This document shows positions 44,102 through 53,826 of a stretch of DNA of 64,000 bases, in pieces. Each line of letters starts with the position of its first letter. The stretch's first letter is position 1. The notes beneath the pieces were generated by a model. The model was not told where the DNA came from. It did no database searches and was given only the letters and a program-made list of their open reading frames with translations. The translations under genes were made by a program, and so were the position numbers. Origin of the DNA: an uncultured Lachnospiraceae bacterium (lineage in GTDB: Bacteria > Bacillota > Clostridia > Lachnospirales > Lachnospiraceae); the NCBI GenBank assembly GCA_910588535.1, contig CAJUOO010000001.1, positions 1 to 64,000 on the forward strand, written 5' to 3'.

Positions 44102-46447
44102 GTGATTGATAGGAATGAAAGGCGACGTAACCAATATAGGCATAGAATATTTGTGATTATGATACTGGCAGCTGTGCTGCCAGTGTTAATACTGGGTTTC
44201 TATTCTTATCATACATATGTGTCGGGGCTGACACAGAGAAAAAACCTGACCATGCAGGCAACGGTAAATCAGGTAAAGAATAAGATGGAGAATGTATTAA
44301 ATAACATAAAGCAGTACTATGCTGAGGTAGAATATAAGGATGAAGTGAAAGATCTGATTGATGCGGAGGATTTAAGCTATAATCAGTATTCTCGCTTGAG
44401 GAATGGAATTGAGATTTTAAGTGGTCCTGTGTATTTAAAAGAGTATATTAACAGCTATGTCTTTATCAATAAGGGAGATAATTGGGTGATCAGCACCACT
44501 GGCATGTATCATTATGAAGAGATGGAGAATGTGAGGGAGATCGAGAGTCTTCTGGACTGGCAGCAGGATGGAAGGATGCAGTGTGTGTGGATTAACCGAA
44601 TGGGGCAGACGCGTCCCGCAGTGATGCCAGCAGGCAGAAATGTGATATTGTCAGGATATTTGATGGCGTTGTCCCTGCCGATGCTCTCGTGGGGAGAAAA
44701 ATGCCAGCTCTTAATTAATCTAAACGATCTAAAGCTTAAAAATCTTCTAACAGAAGATCTGATGGATATGGATGTGACAGTGATTGACACGAGAGGGAAG
44801 CTTTTCTATGCCAGCAATGAGGAGCTGGGAAATTACTGTACAAGCCATATTGCAGATCTGGAAACTCTGAGAGATTATGACAGTGTTCGTCTTCCCGATG
44901 GCACGAGGCACCGCCTGACAATCTCCAATGCAACCACAAATGGCCTTATCTATATGATAAGCTATAATATAGATACGGTGCAGGAAGGAGCGGGACAAAT
45001 CATATATATGGCGCTTCTTTTGCTTGCTATTTCTATTCTACTGTTGATTTTTGCGATAATGGGGACTCGAATTATCTATGCGCCAGTGCTCAGGATGATG
45101 GAGCAGTTTCATGATGTGCTTAAGGATTCTCGACCGGGACAGGATGAGTTCAGTTGGCTGACAGAGGGATTTCATGAGCTGGTGGAGGATAAAGAGATGC
45201 TGGAGCGGTTGGTCGAGGAACAGAAAGAACAGTTGGTTGAGCTGTTTTTGACTCGCATGATCCGCGGAGAGCTGACGCAGGAGCAGATTAACAGAGATAT
45301 GGAGCGTTTCAATCTGAGCAACAAGACAAATTTTATCGTTCTTGGCGTGAGGCTGATGCAGAAGGAAAATAAGCTTGACAGGCTGGAGCGGGATGCTTTG
45401 ATCTTGTCTGTTGCGGAGCATCTGCCAAAAGAGATATATGAAGCGCTTTTAGTAAAGCCACTGATAAAGAAAAATGTAATATTTTTTATTCTTATCGCAG
45501 ATATAGCGGAGGAGCTTGAGCAGAGGGCAGAGAAGCTTTTTTTGAAAGTGGGTACGTATGCCGGTGATTCTTTTGGCTGTCAACTTCATGGAGGCGTAAG
45601 CAGGGGTTTTTTTAGAATGACACATCTGCGGACAGCCATCAATGAGAGTGTGGAGGCGCTTAAAAATGGTGAAAGCTTAAGAGCCTATGAGAATCATGAT
45701 GACTTAGCACACACAGAGCTTGCGAATGCGATTAGTTTTTACTCAGATTTCAGTAAAAATGAGCAGCCGATTCCTCCATATGATCTTTTTGCTGAGCAGG
45801 AGATTCGAAAGGCTGTGGACTTCTGTGATCAGGAGAAAGCATATGAGATGGTGGATCAGTTTGTCGATGGCATTACGGCGAGGGGTGTGTCAAGACAGGA
45901 TAGATATTTCTTTTTGCATCGTTTTTTGGTGGCCATACTTCAATCTGCCTCTGATGCTGGACCATCTGTGAATCAGATTTTTGAAAGAGAGGAGGAGAAT
46001 CTATTCTTAAGCCTTGATTCTATTTTAGATCCAGAAGGCACGAAGGAGTTTTATAAGAGGCAGATTATTGAGCCAATTATAAAGTACATGGCTCAATATA
46101 GAAGAAGCCATTCGGCGGATATTATGGAGCAGGTTCTTCAACTTGTAAAGGAGGCAGGTGGTGATATAACGCTTGCAGAGTGTGCAGAGCAACTGAACTA
46201 TCATCCAAGCTATATCTGGCGAGTGCTAAAGACAGAGAAGAATATGACCTTTACGGACTTTGTGGCGATTGAGAAGTTGGAGTTAGCGAAGGACATGTTG
46301 TTGCAGACTACGTTATCTGTGGCGGAGATTGCACAGAAGCTGCATTATACAAACACACAGAATTTTATTCGATTTTTCAATAAGCACGAGGGAATCACAC
46401 CGGGAAAGTACCGGCAAGAGCATAAGACCGAGGGAAAAATAAAATAA
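44102..46447 (+). CDS. Membrane-anchored AraC-family sensor-regulator (second copy)
   Basis: A 781-residue protein of the same layout as the minus-strand regulator: helix near residues 12-34, extracytoplasmic sensor (about 35-295), second helix (about 298-318), cytoplasmic linker, and C-terminal AraC domain (LAECAEQLNYHPSYIWRVLK and VAEIAQKLHYTNTQNFIRFF, ending in GITPGKYRQ). GTG at 44102 is the start, eight bases after AAAGGAGAG. It is coupled to the sulfatase gene and probably controls the transporter and RG-I enzyme genes downstream. Confidence 0.92.
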   Translation: MIDRNERRRNQYRHRIFVIMILAAVLPVLILGFYSYHTYVSGLTQRKNLTMQATVNQVKNKMENVLNNIKQYYAEVEYKDEVKDLIDAEDLSYNQYSRLRNGIEILSGPVYLKEYINSYVFINKGDNWVISTTGMYHYEEMENVREIESLLDWQQDGRMQCVWINRMGQTRPAVMPAGRNVILSGYLMALSLPMLSWGEKCQLLINLNDLKLKNLLTEDLMDMDVTVIDTRGKLFYASNEELGNYCTSHIADLETLRDYDSVRLPDGTRHRLTISNATTNGLIYMISYNIDTVQEGAGQIIYMALLLLAISILLLIFAIMGTRIIYAPVLRMMEQFHDVLKDSRPGQDEFSWLTEGFHELVEDKEMLERLVEEQKEQLVELFLTRMIRGELTQEQINRDMERFNLSNKTNFIVLGVRLMQKENKLDRLERDALILSVAEHLPKEIYEALLVKPLIKKNVIFFILIADIAEELEQRAEKLFLKVGTYAGDSFGCQLHGGVSRGFFRMTHLRTAINESVEALKNGESLRAYENHDDLAHTELANAISFYSDFSKNEQPIPPYDLFAEQEIRKAVDFCDQEKAYEMVDQFVDGITARGVSRQDRYFFLHRFLVAILQSASDAGPSVNQIFEREEENLFLSLDSILDPEGTKEFYKRQIIEPIIKYMAQYRRSHSADIMEQVLQLVKEAGGDITLAECAEQLNYHPSYIWRVLKTEKNMTFTDFVAIEKLELAKDMLLQTTLSVAEIAQKLHYTNTQNFIRFFNKHEGITPGKYRQEHKTEGKIK

Positions 46448-46526
46448 TCATGTCCCGATATTGAATTAAGATCAAGATAATCTTAAAATTTTCTAGATTC
46501 AATCAGAAGAGAAATGGATTATTTAT

Positions 46527-46568
46527 AAAAAACACCTGATAATTAGCCCATAAAATCAGGTGTTTTTT
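46527..46568 (+). terminator. Terminator after the second AraC-type regulator
   Basis: AAAAAACACCTGAT pairs with ATCAGGTGTTTTTT (14 bp, loop of about 14 nt including AATTAGCCCATAAA), ending in a T run. It closes the sulfatase/regulator transcript. The remaining region to 46788 is AT-rich with a TATAAT at 46721-46726 but no well-spaced -35 box, compatible with an activator-dependent promoter. Confidence 0.88.
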
Positions 46569-46788
46569 GTTTTTTCTTCATAATATATGATAAAAAATAG
46601 CGAGAAATGGATTATTGAAAAAATTTTTTCTTAATGGTAAAATTGCAATATAAACACAGGAAAGAAAAAATCAAAATTGTGCACTTTACATAAAATGTCC
46701 TGTGTACGATCGTGATTATGTATAATTCATGTTCATATACGAGGTTATGGATTATGACTGTGTAATAAGTGGAGAGGGAGGATTACAT

Positions 46789-47730
46789 ATGGCAAAAAAT
46801 GCGCAACCAGCGGCTGTCGGGAAAAAAGGAAGCCTCTGGAAACAGGTTTATCAGCAGAGAGGATTGTATCTGCTTCTGCTGCCGGGACTTATCTATCTGA
46901 TTGTATTTAAGTATTTCCCAATGTTCGGTGTTATTATTGCATTTCAGAACTTTAGTCCATTCTTGGGATTCTTTAAGAGTCCATGGGTGGGATTTGAGCA
47001 GTTCCGGCTGTTCTTTGCAGGAAATGACTTCTTGGTGCTGATGAGGAACACATTAGGTATCTCTATCTTAAACCTTTTGTTTTATTTCCCGGCACCCATT
47101 ATTTTGGCTCTGTTTTTGAATGAGATCAAGTGTTCATGGTATAAAAGATTTGCACAGACTTTAGTTTATATTCCGCACTTTATTTCTTTCGTTATTGTGG
47201 CAAGCTTATCCTATACCTTGTTTAACGTTAATGATGGTATTATTCATGAGATTTTGCAGGCGATCACAGGAAAGAGCATTGATATTTTGTCAAAGCCAAA
47301 ATATTTCTGGGGATTGATTGTAGGGCAGAGTATCTGGAAGGAATGTGGATATGGAACGATCGTATTCCTCGCTGCATTATCTGGTGTAGATGTACAGCTT
47401 TATGAGGCTGCAAAGGTGGATGGAGCTGGAAGATGGAGACTGATGTGGCATGTAACCCTTCCCGCTATTAAGAGTACAATTGTGATTATGCTGATTATGA
47501 GAGTTGGTTCTATTCTGAATACTGGATATGACCAGATCTTCCTTATGAGAAACTCTATTAACGTATCGAGAGCTGAGGTAATTGATACATATGTATATAT
47601 GAGAGGTGTATCAGGAGGGCAGTATTCCTATTCAACGGCAGTGGGATTGTTTAAGTCGATTGTAGGAATGATTATGGTAATATCTGCGGACCGCCTAGCC
47701 AAGAAGATGGGCGAGTCAGGCTTGTATTAA
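46789..47730 (+). CDS. Carbohydrate ABC permease, LplB/YteP type (second set)
   Basis: A 313-residue permease with six helices, the YFPMFGVIIAFQNFSPFLGF segment, EAA loop LYEAAKVDGAGRWRLMWHVTLP and C-terminal AKKMGESGLY. The ATG at 46789 follows GAGGGAGG; the frame upstream to 46729 has no ribosome site. It is the paralogue of the gene at 35724-36704, but here the permeases precede the binding protein. Confidence 0.93.
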   Translation: MAKNAQPAAVGKKGSLWKQVYQQRGLYLLLLPGLIYLIVFKYFPMFGVIIAFQNFSPFLGFFKSPWVGFEQFRLFFAGNDFLVLMRNTLGISILNLLFYFPAPIILALFLNEIKCSWYKRFAQTLVYIPHFISFVIVASLSYTLFNVNDGIIHEILQAITGKSIDILSKPKYFWGLIVGQSIWKECGYGTIVFLAALSGVDVQLYEAAKVDGAGRWRLMWHVTLPAIKSTIVIMLIMRVGSILNTGYDQIFLMRNSINVSRAEVIDTYVYMRGVSGGQYSYSTAVGLFKSIVGMIMVISADRLAKKMGESGLY

Positions 47731-47755
47731 ATAGAATAGAAAGGAGGACTTTCTT

Positions 47756-48661
47756 ATGGCAGCAACTAATTCAAAGAATAAAATCAAGAGAAGTGTGGGA
47801 GATCAGATTGTACAGGTTCTTATCTATATTTTTGTCGGAGCCTTCGCTGTATCCACAGTGCTTCCATTCTTATATGTAGTGGCAGGTTCCTTTGCGACAG
47901 AGAGAGAGCTGACCCAGAGAGCATTTTTTGTAATACCACATGAGTTTTCTCTTAATGCATACCGTTATATTGTCAACGATGGTGCAATCTTTAGAGGACT
48001 GAAAAATTCTCTGTTTGTGACGATTGTGGGTACCTTGGTGAATATGGCATTTACCACAACCTTTGCATATCCGTTGTCCAGAAGATATTTAAAGGGAAGA
48101 AATTTCTTTATGAATATGGTAATTATCACCATGCTTTTTTCAGGTGGTATGATACCGGGCTATTTGTTGATCAGTAATCTTGGAATGTTGGACAGCTTTT
48201 CAGCGCTGATTCTTCCGGGAGCGATCAGTGTGTTTAATATGGTTATTGTAAAGAACTTTTTCCAAGAGATCCCTGCAGAGCTTGAGGAGGCAGCAAAGAT
48301 TGATGGATGTTCTGATATAGGAATTTTCTTTAAGATAATTCTTCCACTGTCAAAGCCAGTGTTGGCGTCTATTTCACTGTTCTATGCAGTAGGACATTGG
48401 AATGATTATTTTAGTGCAATGTTATATATTCGAGATCCAAATAAAGAAGTGGTACAGATCGCTTTAAGACGAATTGTATTGTTGGCAGGTGGAGCAAATC
48501 CAGATGGATCACCGATTGATTTTGGTGATTTGGGAGCACCGCCAGAGAAAGCCGTAAAGATGGCGGCGACTGTGGTATCTACAGTGCCGATTCTGATTGT
48601 ATATCCATTTGTTCAGAAATACTTTACGCAAGGAGTTATGGTTGGAGCCGTAAAAGGTTAA
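47756..48661 (+). CDS. Carbohydrate ABC permease, YtcP/LplC type (second set)
   Basis: A 301-residue permease with EAA loop LEEAAKIDGCSDIGIFFKIILP and the family end FTQGVMVGAVKG. A loop of about 10 extra residues (GGANPDGSPIDFGDLGAPP) occurs before the last helix, as in many YtcP proteins. It lies 25 bp after its partner permease with a strong AAAGGAGG site. Confidence 0.93.
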   Translation: MAATNSKNKIKRSVGDQIVQVLIYIFVGAFAVSTVLPFLYVVAGSFATERELTQRAFFVIPHEFSLNAYRYIVNDGAIFRGLKNSLFVTIVGTLVNMAFTTTFAYPLSRRYLKGRNFFMNMVIITMLFSGGMIPGYLLISNLGMLDSFSALILPGAISVFNMVIVKNFFQEIPAELEEAAKIDGCSDIGIFFKIILPLSKPVLASISLFYAVGHWNDYFSAMLYIRDPNKEVVQIALRRIVLLAGGANPDGSPIDFGDLGAPPEKAVKMAATVVSTVPILIVYPFVQKYFTQGVMVGAVKG

Positions 48662-48698
48662 AACATATAGTTTATGAAAACTAAGGGAGGTAAAAACT

Positions 48699-50330
48699 AT
48701 GAAAAAAAGTAAGAAGCTTACAGCATTGATGCTGACTGCAGCAATGGCAGCAGGTTCACTGGCAGGATGTGGCGGAAGTCCAAGCACACCTACAACGACA
48801 GCGGCAAACAATACTACGACAGCCGCAAATAACAATAATGCGACAACGACAGCACCGGCAGAGAATAATAAGCCTGCTGAGATGCCAAAAGTAACATTTC
48901 AGGCGATTGACCATCAGGGAGGGTTCTTTTCCGCTGGAAATGCAGAAGGACATGAGGAAGTATTACAGAAGGTTAAGGACTATACAGGAATTGACATTGA
49001 GTACATTCCTGTTGCAAACGACAGCTTAGAGGAGATCGTCGGCGTTACTCTTTTGGATACCAAGAATCTTCCGATGATTATGACATGGGGAGGAAATCTT
49101 AACGCTACAATTATCAGCGCAGCAAAGGCGGGAGCTTTCTGGAATCTGGAGGATTATATCTTTGATGAGACAAAGTATCCGAATCTTTCCAAGGCAAACA
49201 AGGATGTATTAAAGCAGATTACTGTTGATGGACATATCATCGGTTTGTACCGTGCAAGACCAATTGGAAGAAATGGTTTTGGATATCGTAAGGACTGGGC
49301 AGATAAGCTTGGTTTAAGCGCACCGGAAACTGTTGAAGATATTTACAATATGGCAAAAGCTTTCACAGAGCAGGATCCAGACGGTGATGGACAGAAGAAT
49401 ACATATGGTCTTTGTCTGTGTAAGTATACAGGACCGATCGATATTATTCAGACATGGTTTGGCGCAGGTAACGCTTGGATAGAGAAAGATGGCAAGCTGA
49501 TTCCTTCTCATATGACAGATGAATACTGGGAAGCTGTAAATTATGTAAAGAAAATGTATGATGAAGGTCTTGTATATTCAGACTGGGCAATCCGTGACAC
49601 CAACACATGGACAGATGGTGTAAAGAATGGTGAGTGCGGTATGATGTTAGACGTACTTGACAGCTCTAGAAGAATTTGGGATTATTTTGTAAATAATAAT
49701 ATTCCTGCTGTCAATGGCGATGAGTTTGCTTCTATGGGCTTTGTCGGTGCTATTGCAAAAGAGAAGGGTGGACAGCCTACTATCACAGCTACTACAGGTA
49801 TGAATGGATTCTTTATGATTACTAAGGGCGCGAAGACAGAGGCTGACTTAGAGGCATGCTTGACCTATCTTGACAAGATGTGTGATGATGAGATGATGAC
49901 TTTGGCAGATCACGGTTTAGAGGGAATTGGCTATGAGATGCAGGATGGTTATCTTGTTGATATTAACACAGATTGGACACCAGCTCAGAAGCCTCACACT
50001 GGACTGAATCAGACTGTATGCTATATTCCTGAGCAGGCAGCTAGAGAACCTCAGGTTAAGAAAACCGATCGTGTTATTCTTGAGGAGCAGATTAAGAATG
50101 ATAATATAAACTATGCAGTATTTAATCCAGCATCAGGTTATCTGGCAGGCTCTGACACATATGCTCTGAATGGAGCAACCTTGGATACTGCACTTAAGGA
50201 TGCAAGAACACAGTATATCTGTGGTGAGATCGATGAGGCAGGCTTCCGCGCAGCTATGGATACATGGCTTGCACAGGGCGGACAGCAGATTATTGATGAG
50301 GTTAATGCATTATATCAGGCAGATAAGTAG
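48699..50330 (+). CDS. Extracellular sugar-binding lipoprotein (LplA/YtcQ type, second set)
   Basis: A 543-residue solute-binding protein with lipobox SLAGC (Cys near residue 25) and a Thr/Asn/Ala-rich linker (about 28-62), followed by a two-lobe binding domain with RKDWADKLGLSAPETVED and a DPDGDGQKNTYG calcium-type loop. It differs in sequence from the binding protein of the other set, so ligand preference probably differs. It lies 37 bp after the permease with GGGAGG before the ATG. Confidence 0.92.
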   Translation: MKKSKKLTALMLTAAMAAGSLAGCGGSPSTPTTTAANNTTTAANNNNATTTAPAENNKPAEMPKVTFQAIDHQGGFFSAGNAEGHEEVLQKVKDYTGIDIEYIPVANDSLEEIVGVTLLDTKNLPMIMTWGGNLNATIISAAKAGAFWNLEDYIFDETKYPNLSKANKDVLKQITVDGHIIGLYRARPIGRNGFGYRKDWADKLGLSAPETVEDIYNMAKAFTEQDPDGDGQKNTYGLCLCKYTGPIDIIQTWFGAGNAWIEKDGKLIPSHMTDEYWEAVNYVKKMYDEGLVYSDWAIRDTNTWTDGVKNGECGMMLDVLDSSRRIWDYFVNNNIPAVNGDEFASMGFVGAIAKEKGGQPTITATTGMNGFFMITKGAKTEADLEACLTYLDKMCDDEMMTLADHGLEGIGYEMQDGYLVDINTDWTPAQKPHTGLNQTVCYIPEQAAREPQVKKTDRVILEEQIKNDNINYAVFNPASGYLAGSDTYALNGATLDTALKDARTQYICGEIDEAGFRAAMDTWLAQGGQQIIDEVNALYQADK

Positions 50331-50386
50331 GATATAGCTTGAAGGTGTGATTATCATACCGAAAAAGTATATAAGAGAAATAGTAC

Positions 50387-50424
50387 AAAAGCACTTGAAG
50401 CAGTATTGGTTTCAGGTGTTTTTG
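50387..50424 (+). terminator. Terminator after the second binding-protein gene
   Basis: AAAAGCACTTGAA (50387-50399) pairs with TTCAGGTGTTTTT (50411-50423) as a 13-bp stem with two G-U pairs, ending in T residues. It lies 57 bp after the stop, so the enzyme operon that follows has its own promoter. Confidence 0.7.
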
Positions 50425-50511
50425 TATGCGCAGGGGTGAGGGTTATTCTTCTAATCAATTGGAAAAAACGACATAAGATAAAGAAATACCACAAAATACC
50501 AAGAAAATACA

Positions 50512-50540
50512 TTGTTCATTTTGGCAAAATGCAATAAAAT
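50512..50540 (+). promoter_or_regulatory. SigA-type promoter of the RG-I enzyme operon
   Basis: TTGTTC (50512-50517) and TAAAAT (50535-50540) with a 17-bp spacer. Transcription from here gives a leader of about 110 bases containing a stable hairpin. Confidence 0.65.
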
Positions 50541-50563
50541 AAACATGTAAGCTTACTATCGGA

Positions 50564-50590
50564 GGCTGTTACAGTTAAGCTGTGACAGCC
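50564..50590 (+). promoter_or_regulatory. Leader hairpin upstream of the RG-I enzyme operon
   Basis: GGCTGTTACAG (50564-50574) pairs with CTGTGACAGCC (50580-50590), 11 bp with one G-U and a TTAAG loop, followed by TTCTGTGTTTTCG. It lies between the promoter and the first gene, so it may be an attenuator or a protein-binding leader; it may also be simply a weak terminator. Confidence 0.5.
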
Positions 50591-50655
50591 TTCTGTGTTT
50601 TCGTGCCGCGCACAGAAATCCGGTGGAGTATTGTGGCACAGAAAAGAGGAAAACG

Positions 50656-53600
50656 ATGGACTGGGAACAAGAATGGAACCACCCCACCATGCGCCAGCGA
50701 ATCAAGCCTTTTTGGTTTTGGAACGGCGATATGACGGAAGAGGAAATTGATCATCAGCTTAGGGAGATGAAGGAACAGGGCTTAGGAGGCGCTTTTATCT
50801 GTGCCAGACAGGGACAGACGATCGCTTATCTTGGCAATCTGTGGTTTGAGCGCATCGCCTTTGCCTGCCAGAGAGCCAAGGAGTATGGACTGGAGGTCTG
50901 GCTGTATGATGAATATCCATATCCGAGCGGTGTGAGCGGCGGAGAGGTGCTTTTGCGGCATCCTGAGGCAGGACACACCAAGCTCCAGATTCAGGTTATC
51001 GATGCTCTCGGTGAAGAGGAGACCGAGGCAGATCTGGGCTGGCAGAAGGTAATGTACGCCAAAGCGGTGAAAAAGAAGGAGGATGGAACGCTTGACTGGT
51101 CGGAGACTATAGATGTCATGGAGGACATCGGTGTGCTTCAGACTCAGGAGATCTATCAAAAAACAGGACTTACTGCATACAATGTTAAGCGGTTTTTCTC
51201 CTATGGGCCAAGACATATCTTACATGTGGTGCTTCCCGCGGGTGAATGGAGGATATATGCCTGCTGCTGTGAGACATTAAAGGATTTTAAGTATTATGGA
51301 GGATACTTTGATCCGTGTAACAAAGAAGCCGTTAGAACCTTTATAGAGACAACTCATGAGAAATATCAAAGGACACTGGGGGACGAGATGGGTAGGAGTG
51401 TCTATGGTATGTTCTCTGATGAGGTGGGATTGCTCGGAAGACTCCCATGGTCAGAGCAGCTTCCTCCTTATTTTGAAAAAAGATATGGGTATGATATCCG
51501 TACCATGTTGGCTGCCATTGGAGATAAAACATATCCGGGGGCGGCAAGGATACGTTATGAATATTTTCAAGCTCTTCACGAGCTGTTTCGTGAAAATTAT
51601 CATAAACAGATGGCGGATTGGTGTGATGAGCATCAGATCCTCTATGCGACGGAGGTGCCATCCATGCGCCGTTCCACGCAGATTTTCTCCACAGTGCCGG
51701 GAGGTGACTGTGCACATGAGAAGCTGGGTAAATCGCTGGATTGGACCTATGAAAATGATTTGCACAGCTATAGAAGCTGCGCGATGGGCGTAAGCTCTGT
51801 AGCGAGACAGATGGACAGAGACTATGCTATGATTGAGAGTTTTCACAGCGTCGGCTGGTCCATGACTCTTCAGGATGCAAAGTGGATGCTGGATCTGCTG
51901 GCTTCTATGGGTATTAATTTTTACAATGTACATGCTTTTTATTATACGATGGATTCCATAACCAAACATGATGCGCCTCCTTCGCAGTTTTTGCAAAATC
52001 CGTATTGGAAGCATTATCATCTGTTGGCAGACTATGCAGGAAGATTGAGCGCATGGCTCAGCAACACAGTTTCCACCAATCATGTCGCCGTGCTTGATCC
52101 GGTGGTATCCTACTGGACCCATCTGGCTAATCCGTTTCATAAGTTTGGCTATGCTGGTATGGATGAGGAGGAGAAAGCAGATCTTCAGACCTTGAAGGAT
52201 GACTGGATGCATATAATTAAGGAGATGCGTTATTCTCATATTGGGGCTGACCTGCTGGATACAGAGATACTTGCCATGGCACAGGTGGAGGATGGAAGAA
52301 TTAAGATTGGAAGGGCAGAGTATGATACGCTGGTGCTCACGCCCAATACAGCTCTGGAGAGCACAGCAACACAGAAGGTAAAGGAGCTGTTGGCATCAGG
52401 TGGTCATGTGATAGCACTTGGATTGCTTCCATATCAATCCGTGGATGAGGATGCACATCCAGAAGCAACATGGAAAGAGATTTTTGGCGTGGATCGAGAT
52501 ATTTATTCTGATTACTGGAACAGTGAGAAGAATAAGGGTGCTGGAGTGGAGATCATTCAAAAGGATCACGCAGTATTTGTGTCCACAGCAGGTAATGTCA
52601 AGCAGGCAGGAGATGAGGAAAGATGGCTTTCCCTAATTGCGGAGGCAGCGCAATGTCCTTTGGAGGTGCACGTGAAGGAAGCAGATCGAAAGAGCTTGTT
52701 TTCTTCTATCCGGCGCGGAAAAGAGGGCGAGTTATATCTTATGCTGGGCAATTATGAGAGAAATTATGTGGATGCCAGCATTTCCCTTAAGGCGGACTAT
52801 AAGGGTGCATGGAGCATGAATGTGGAAGATGGCAGTATCTGTGGCATAGCCATGGATGGAGGCAGAGTTGAGTTATCTCTAGCGCCATTTGAGACAAAGC
52901 TGATTCGATTTGATCAGAAAGCAGCACAGGTGAAAGAGGAGCAGACTCCTATAATAGTAATAGATACTGCGGAGGCAATGGAAGTATCTGTGCGCGGGGG
53001 TAATATCTATCGCATGGAGGATTATCTGGTATCCTTGGATCAGAAAAGCTGGAAGGAGACAAAAGTGGCAACCTTTATTGAGATCTGTGATGCGACAGGT
53101 ATCCTTTCTGGCGGTTCGTTTGAGTATAACAGTGAATTCGGCACACCGAAGGCAATTCATATCAAATATCCCTTAAAGGTATATTATAAGACGATGTTAT
53201 ATGCTGAGAAGGTGCCGGAAAAAGCAGGTCTATTATTGGATAATCGGACAATCACCGGAGATTTTGAGATCACTGTCAATGGACATGCACTGAATAATGA
53301 GGATTTTCAGGCTGTCTTTATCAATGACCAGAATAACCGCATACAGGAGATCGCAAAGTATCTGACGGAGGGCGAGAACGAGATCGCTGTCGCTGTGACA
53401 GCAGAGCATGATTGGGATGGTATTCGAGATCCATTGTTCCTTGTGGGAGAGTTTGGTGTAAAGGATGGTCGTATTGTTGCACTTCCAAAAAGAGCAGCGC
53501 TTCGCAAGCATTATATCGAGGGATTTCCATATTACAGTGGTGACTTTATCTTTTATAAGACCTTTGCTTCTGAGGAAGGCAGAAAGGCTAGATTGCGCTT

Positions 53601-53817
53601 GAGCTGCTCCGACGAGCTGCATGATTGTTTGGAGGTTATTGTAAATGGAGAGTCTCTTGGCACACGTGCTTTTGCGCCTAATACGTGGAACGTGAGAGAG
53701 GGATTGTTACAGAAGGATAATACAATAGAGATTATCTATACCAACACGTTGATCCACATGCTGGAGGGAAGCTATTTTGACTATGATACACATCAGACGG
53801 TGCAGATCACAGAATAG
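50656..53817 (+). CDS. Large cytoplasmic glycoside hydrolase, GH106-like (putative alpha-L-rhamnosidase)
   Basis: A 1053-residue enzyme. The start KPFWFWNGDMTEEEIDHQL with a following GLGGAFICARQG, and VWLYDEYPYPSGVSGGEV near residue 90, are typical of the GH106-related TIM-barrel group. Candidate acids are in YGMFSDEVG (about residue 255), YATEVPS (about 335) and MIESFHSVGWS (about 390). A Rossmann-like domain follows (about 550-690), and C-terminal beta-sandwich domains (about 800-1050) include a GH2-like sugar-binding region. It has no signal peptide. In this operon, cleaving rhamnose from RG-I fragments is the best guess; another exo-activity is possible. The ATG at 50656 follows AGAGGA. 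Confidence 0.72.
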   Translation: MDWEQEWNHPTMRQRIKPFWFWNGDMTEEEIDHQLREMKEQGLGGAFICARQGQTIAYLGNLWFERIAFACQRAKEYGLEVWLYDEYPYPSGVSGGEVLLRHPEAGHTKLQIQVIDALGEEETEADLGWQKVMYAKAVKKKEDGTLDWSETIDVMEDIGVLQTQEIYQKTGLTAYNVKRFFSYGPRHILHVVLPAGEWRIYACCCETLKDFKYYGGYFDPCNKEAVRTFIETTHEKYQRTLGDEMGRSVYGMFSDEVGLLGRLPWSEQLPPYFEKRYGYDIRTMLAAIGDKTYPGAARIRYEYFQALHELFRENYHKQMADWCDEHQILYATEVPSMRRSTQIFSTVPGGDCAHEKLGKSLDWTYENDLHSYRSCAMGVSSVARQMDRDYAMIESFHSVGWSMTLQDAKWMLDLLASMGINFYNVHAFYYTMDSITKHDAPPSQFLQNPYWKHYHLLADYAGRLSAWLSNTVSTNHVAVLDPVVSYWTHLANPFHKFGYAGMDEEEKADLQTLKDDWMHIIKEMRYSHIGADLLDTEILAMAQVEDGRIKIGRAEYDTLVLTPNTALESTATQKVKELLASGGHVIALGLLPYQSVDEDAHPEATWKEIFGVDRDIYSDYWNSEKNKGAGVEIIQKDHAVFVSTAGNVKQAGDEERWLSLIAEAAQCPLEVHVKEADRKSLFSSIRRGKEGELYLMLGNYERNYVDASISLKADYKGAWSMNVEDGSICGIAMDGGRVELSLAPFETKLIRFDQKAAQVKEEQTPIIVIDTAEAMEVSVRGGNIYRMEDYLVSLDQKSWKETKVATFIEICDATGILSGGSFEYNSEFGTPKAIHIKYPLKVYYKTMLYAEKVPEKAGLLLDNRTITGDFEITVNGHALNNEDFQAVFINDQNNRIQEIAKYLTEGENEIAVAVTAEHDWDGIRDPLFLVGEFGVKDGRIVALPKRAALRKHYIEGFPYYSGDFIFYKTFASEEGRKARLRLSCSDELHDCLEVIVNGESLGTRAFAPNTWNVREGLLQKDNTIEIIYTNTLIHMLEGSYFDYDTHQTVQITE

Positions 53818-53826
53818 AGGATAAAG

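Noticed and set aside
46680..46726. Standard SigA promoter for the second transporter operon
   Set aside because: TATAAT at 46721-46726 is good, but no -35 box at 16-18 bp is present; TTTACA at 46685 is 30 bp away.
50512..50655. Catabolite-responsive (cre) element near the RG-I operon promoter
   Set aside because: No sequence close to the TGWNANCGNTNWCA consensus was found there.
51451..52239. 262-codon minus-strand open frame opposite the GH106-like gene
   Set aside because: It is a shadow of a well-supported gene, with no family features and no ribosome site.
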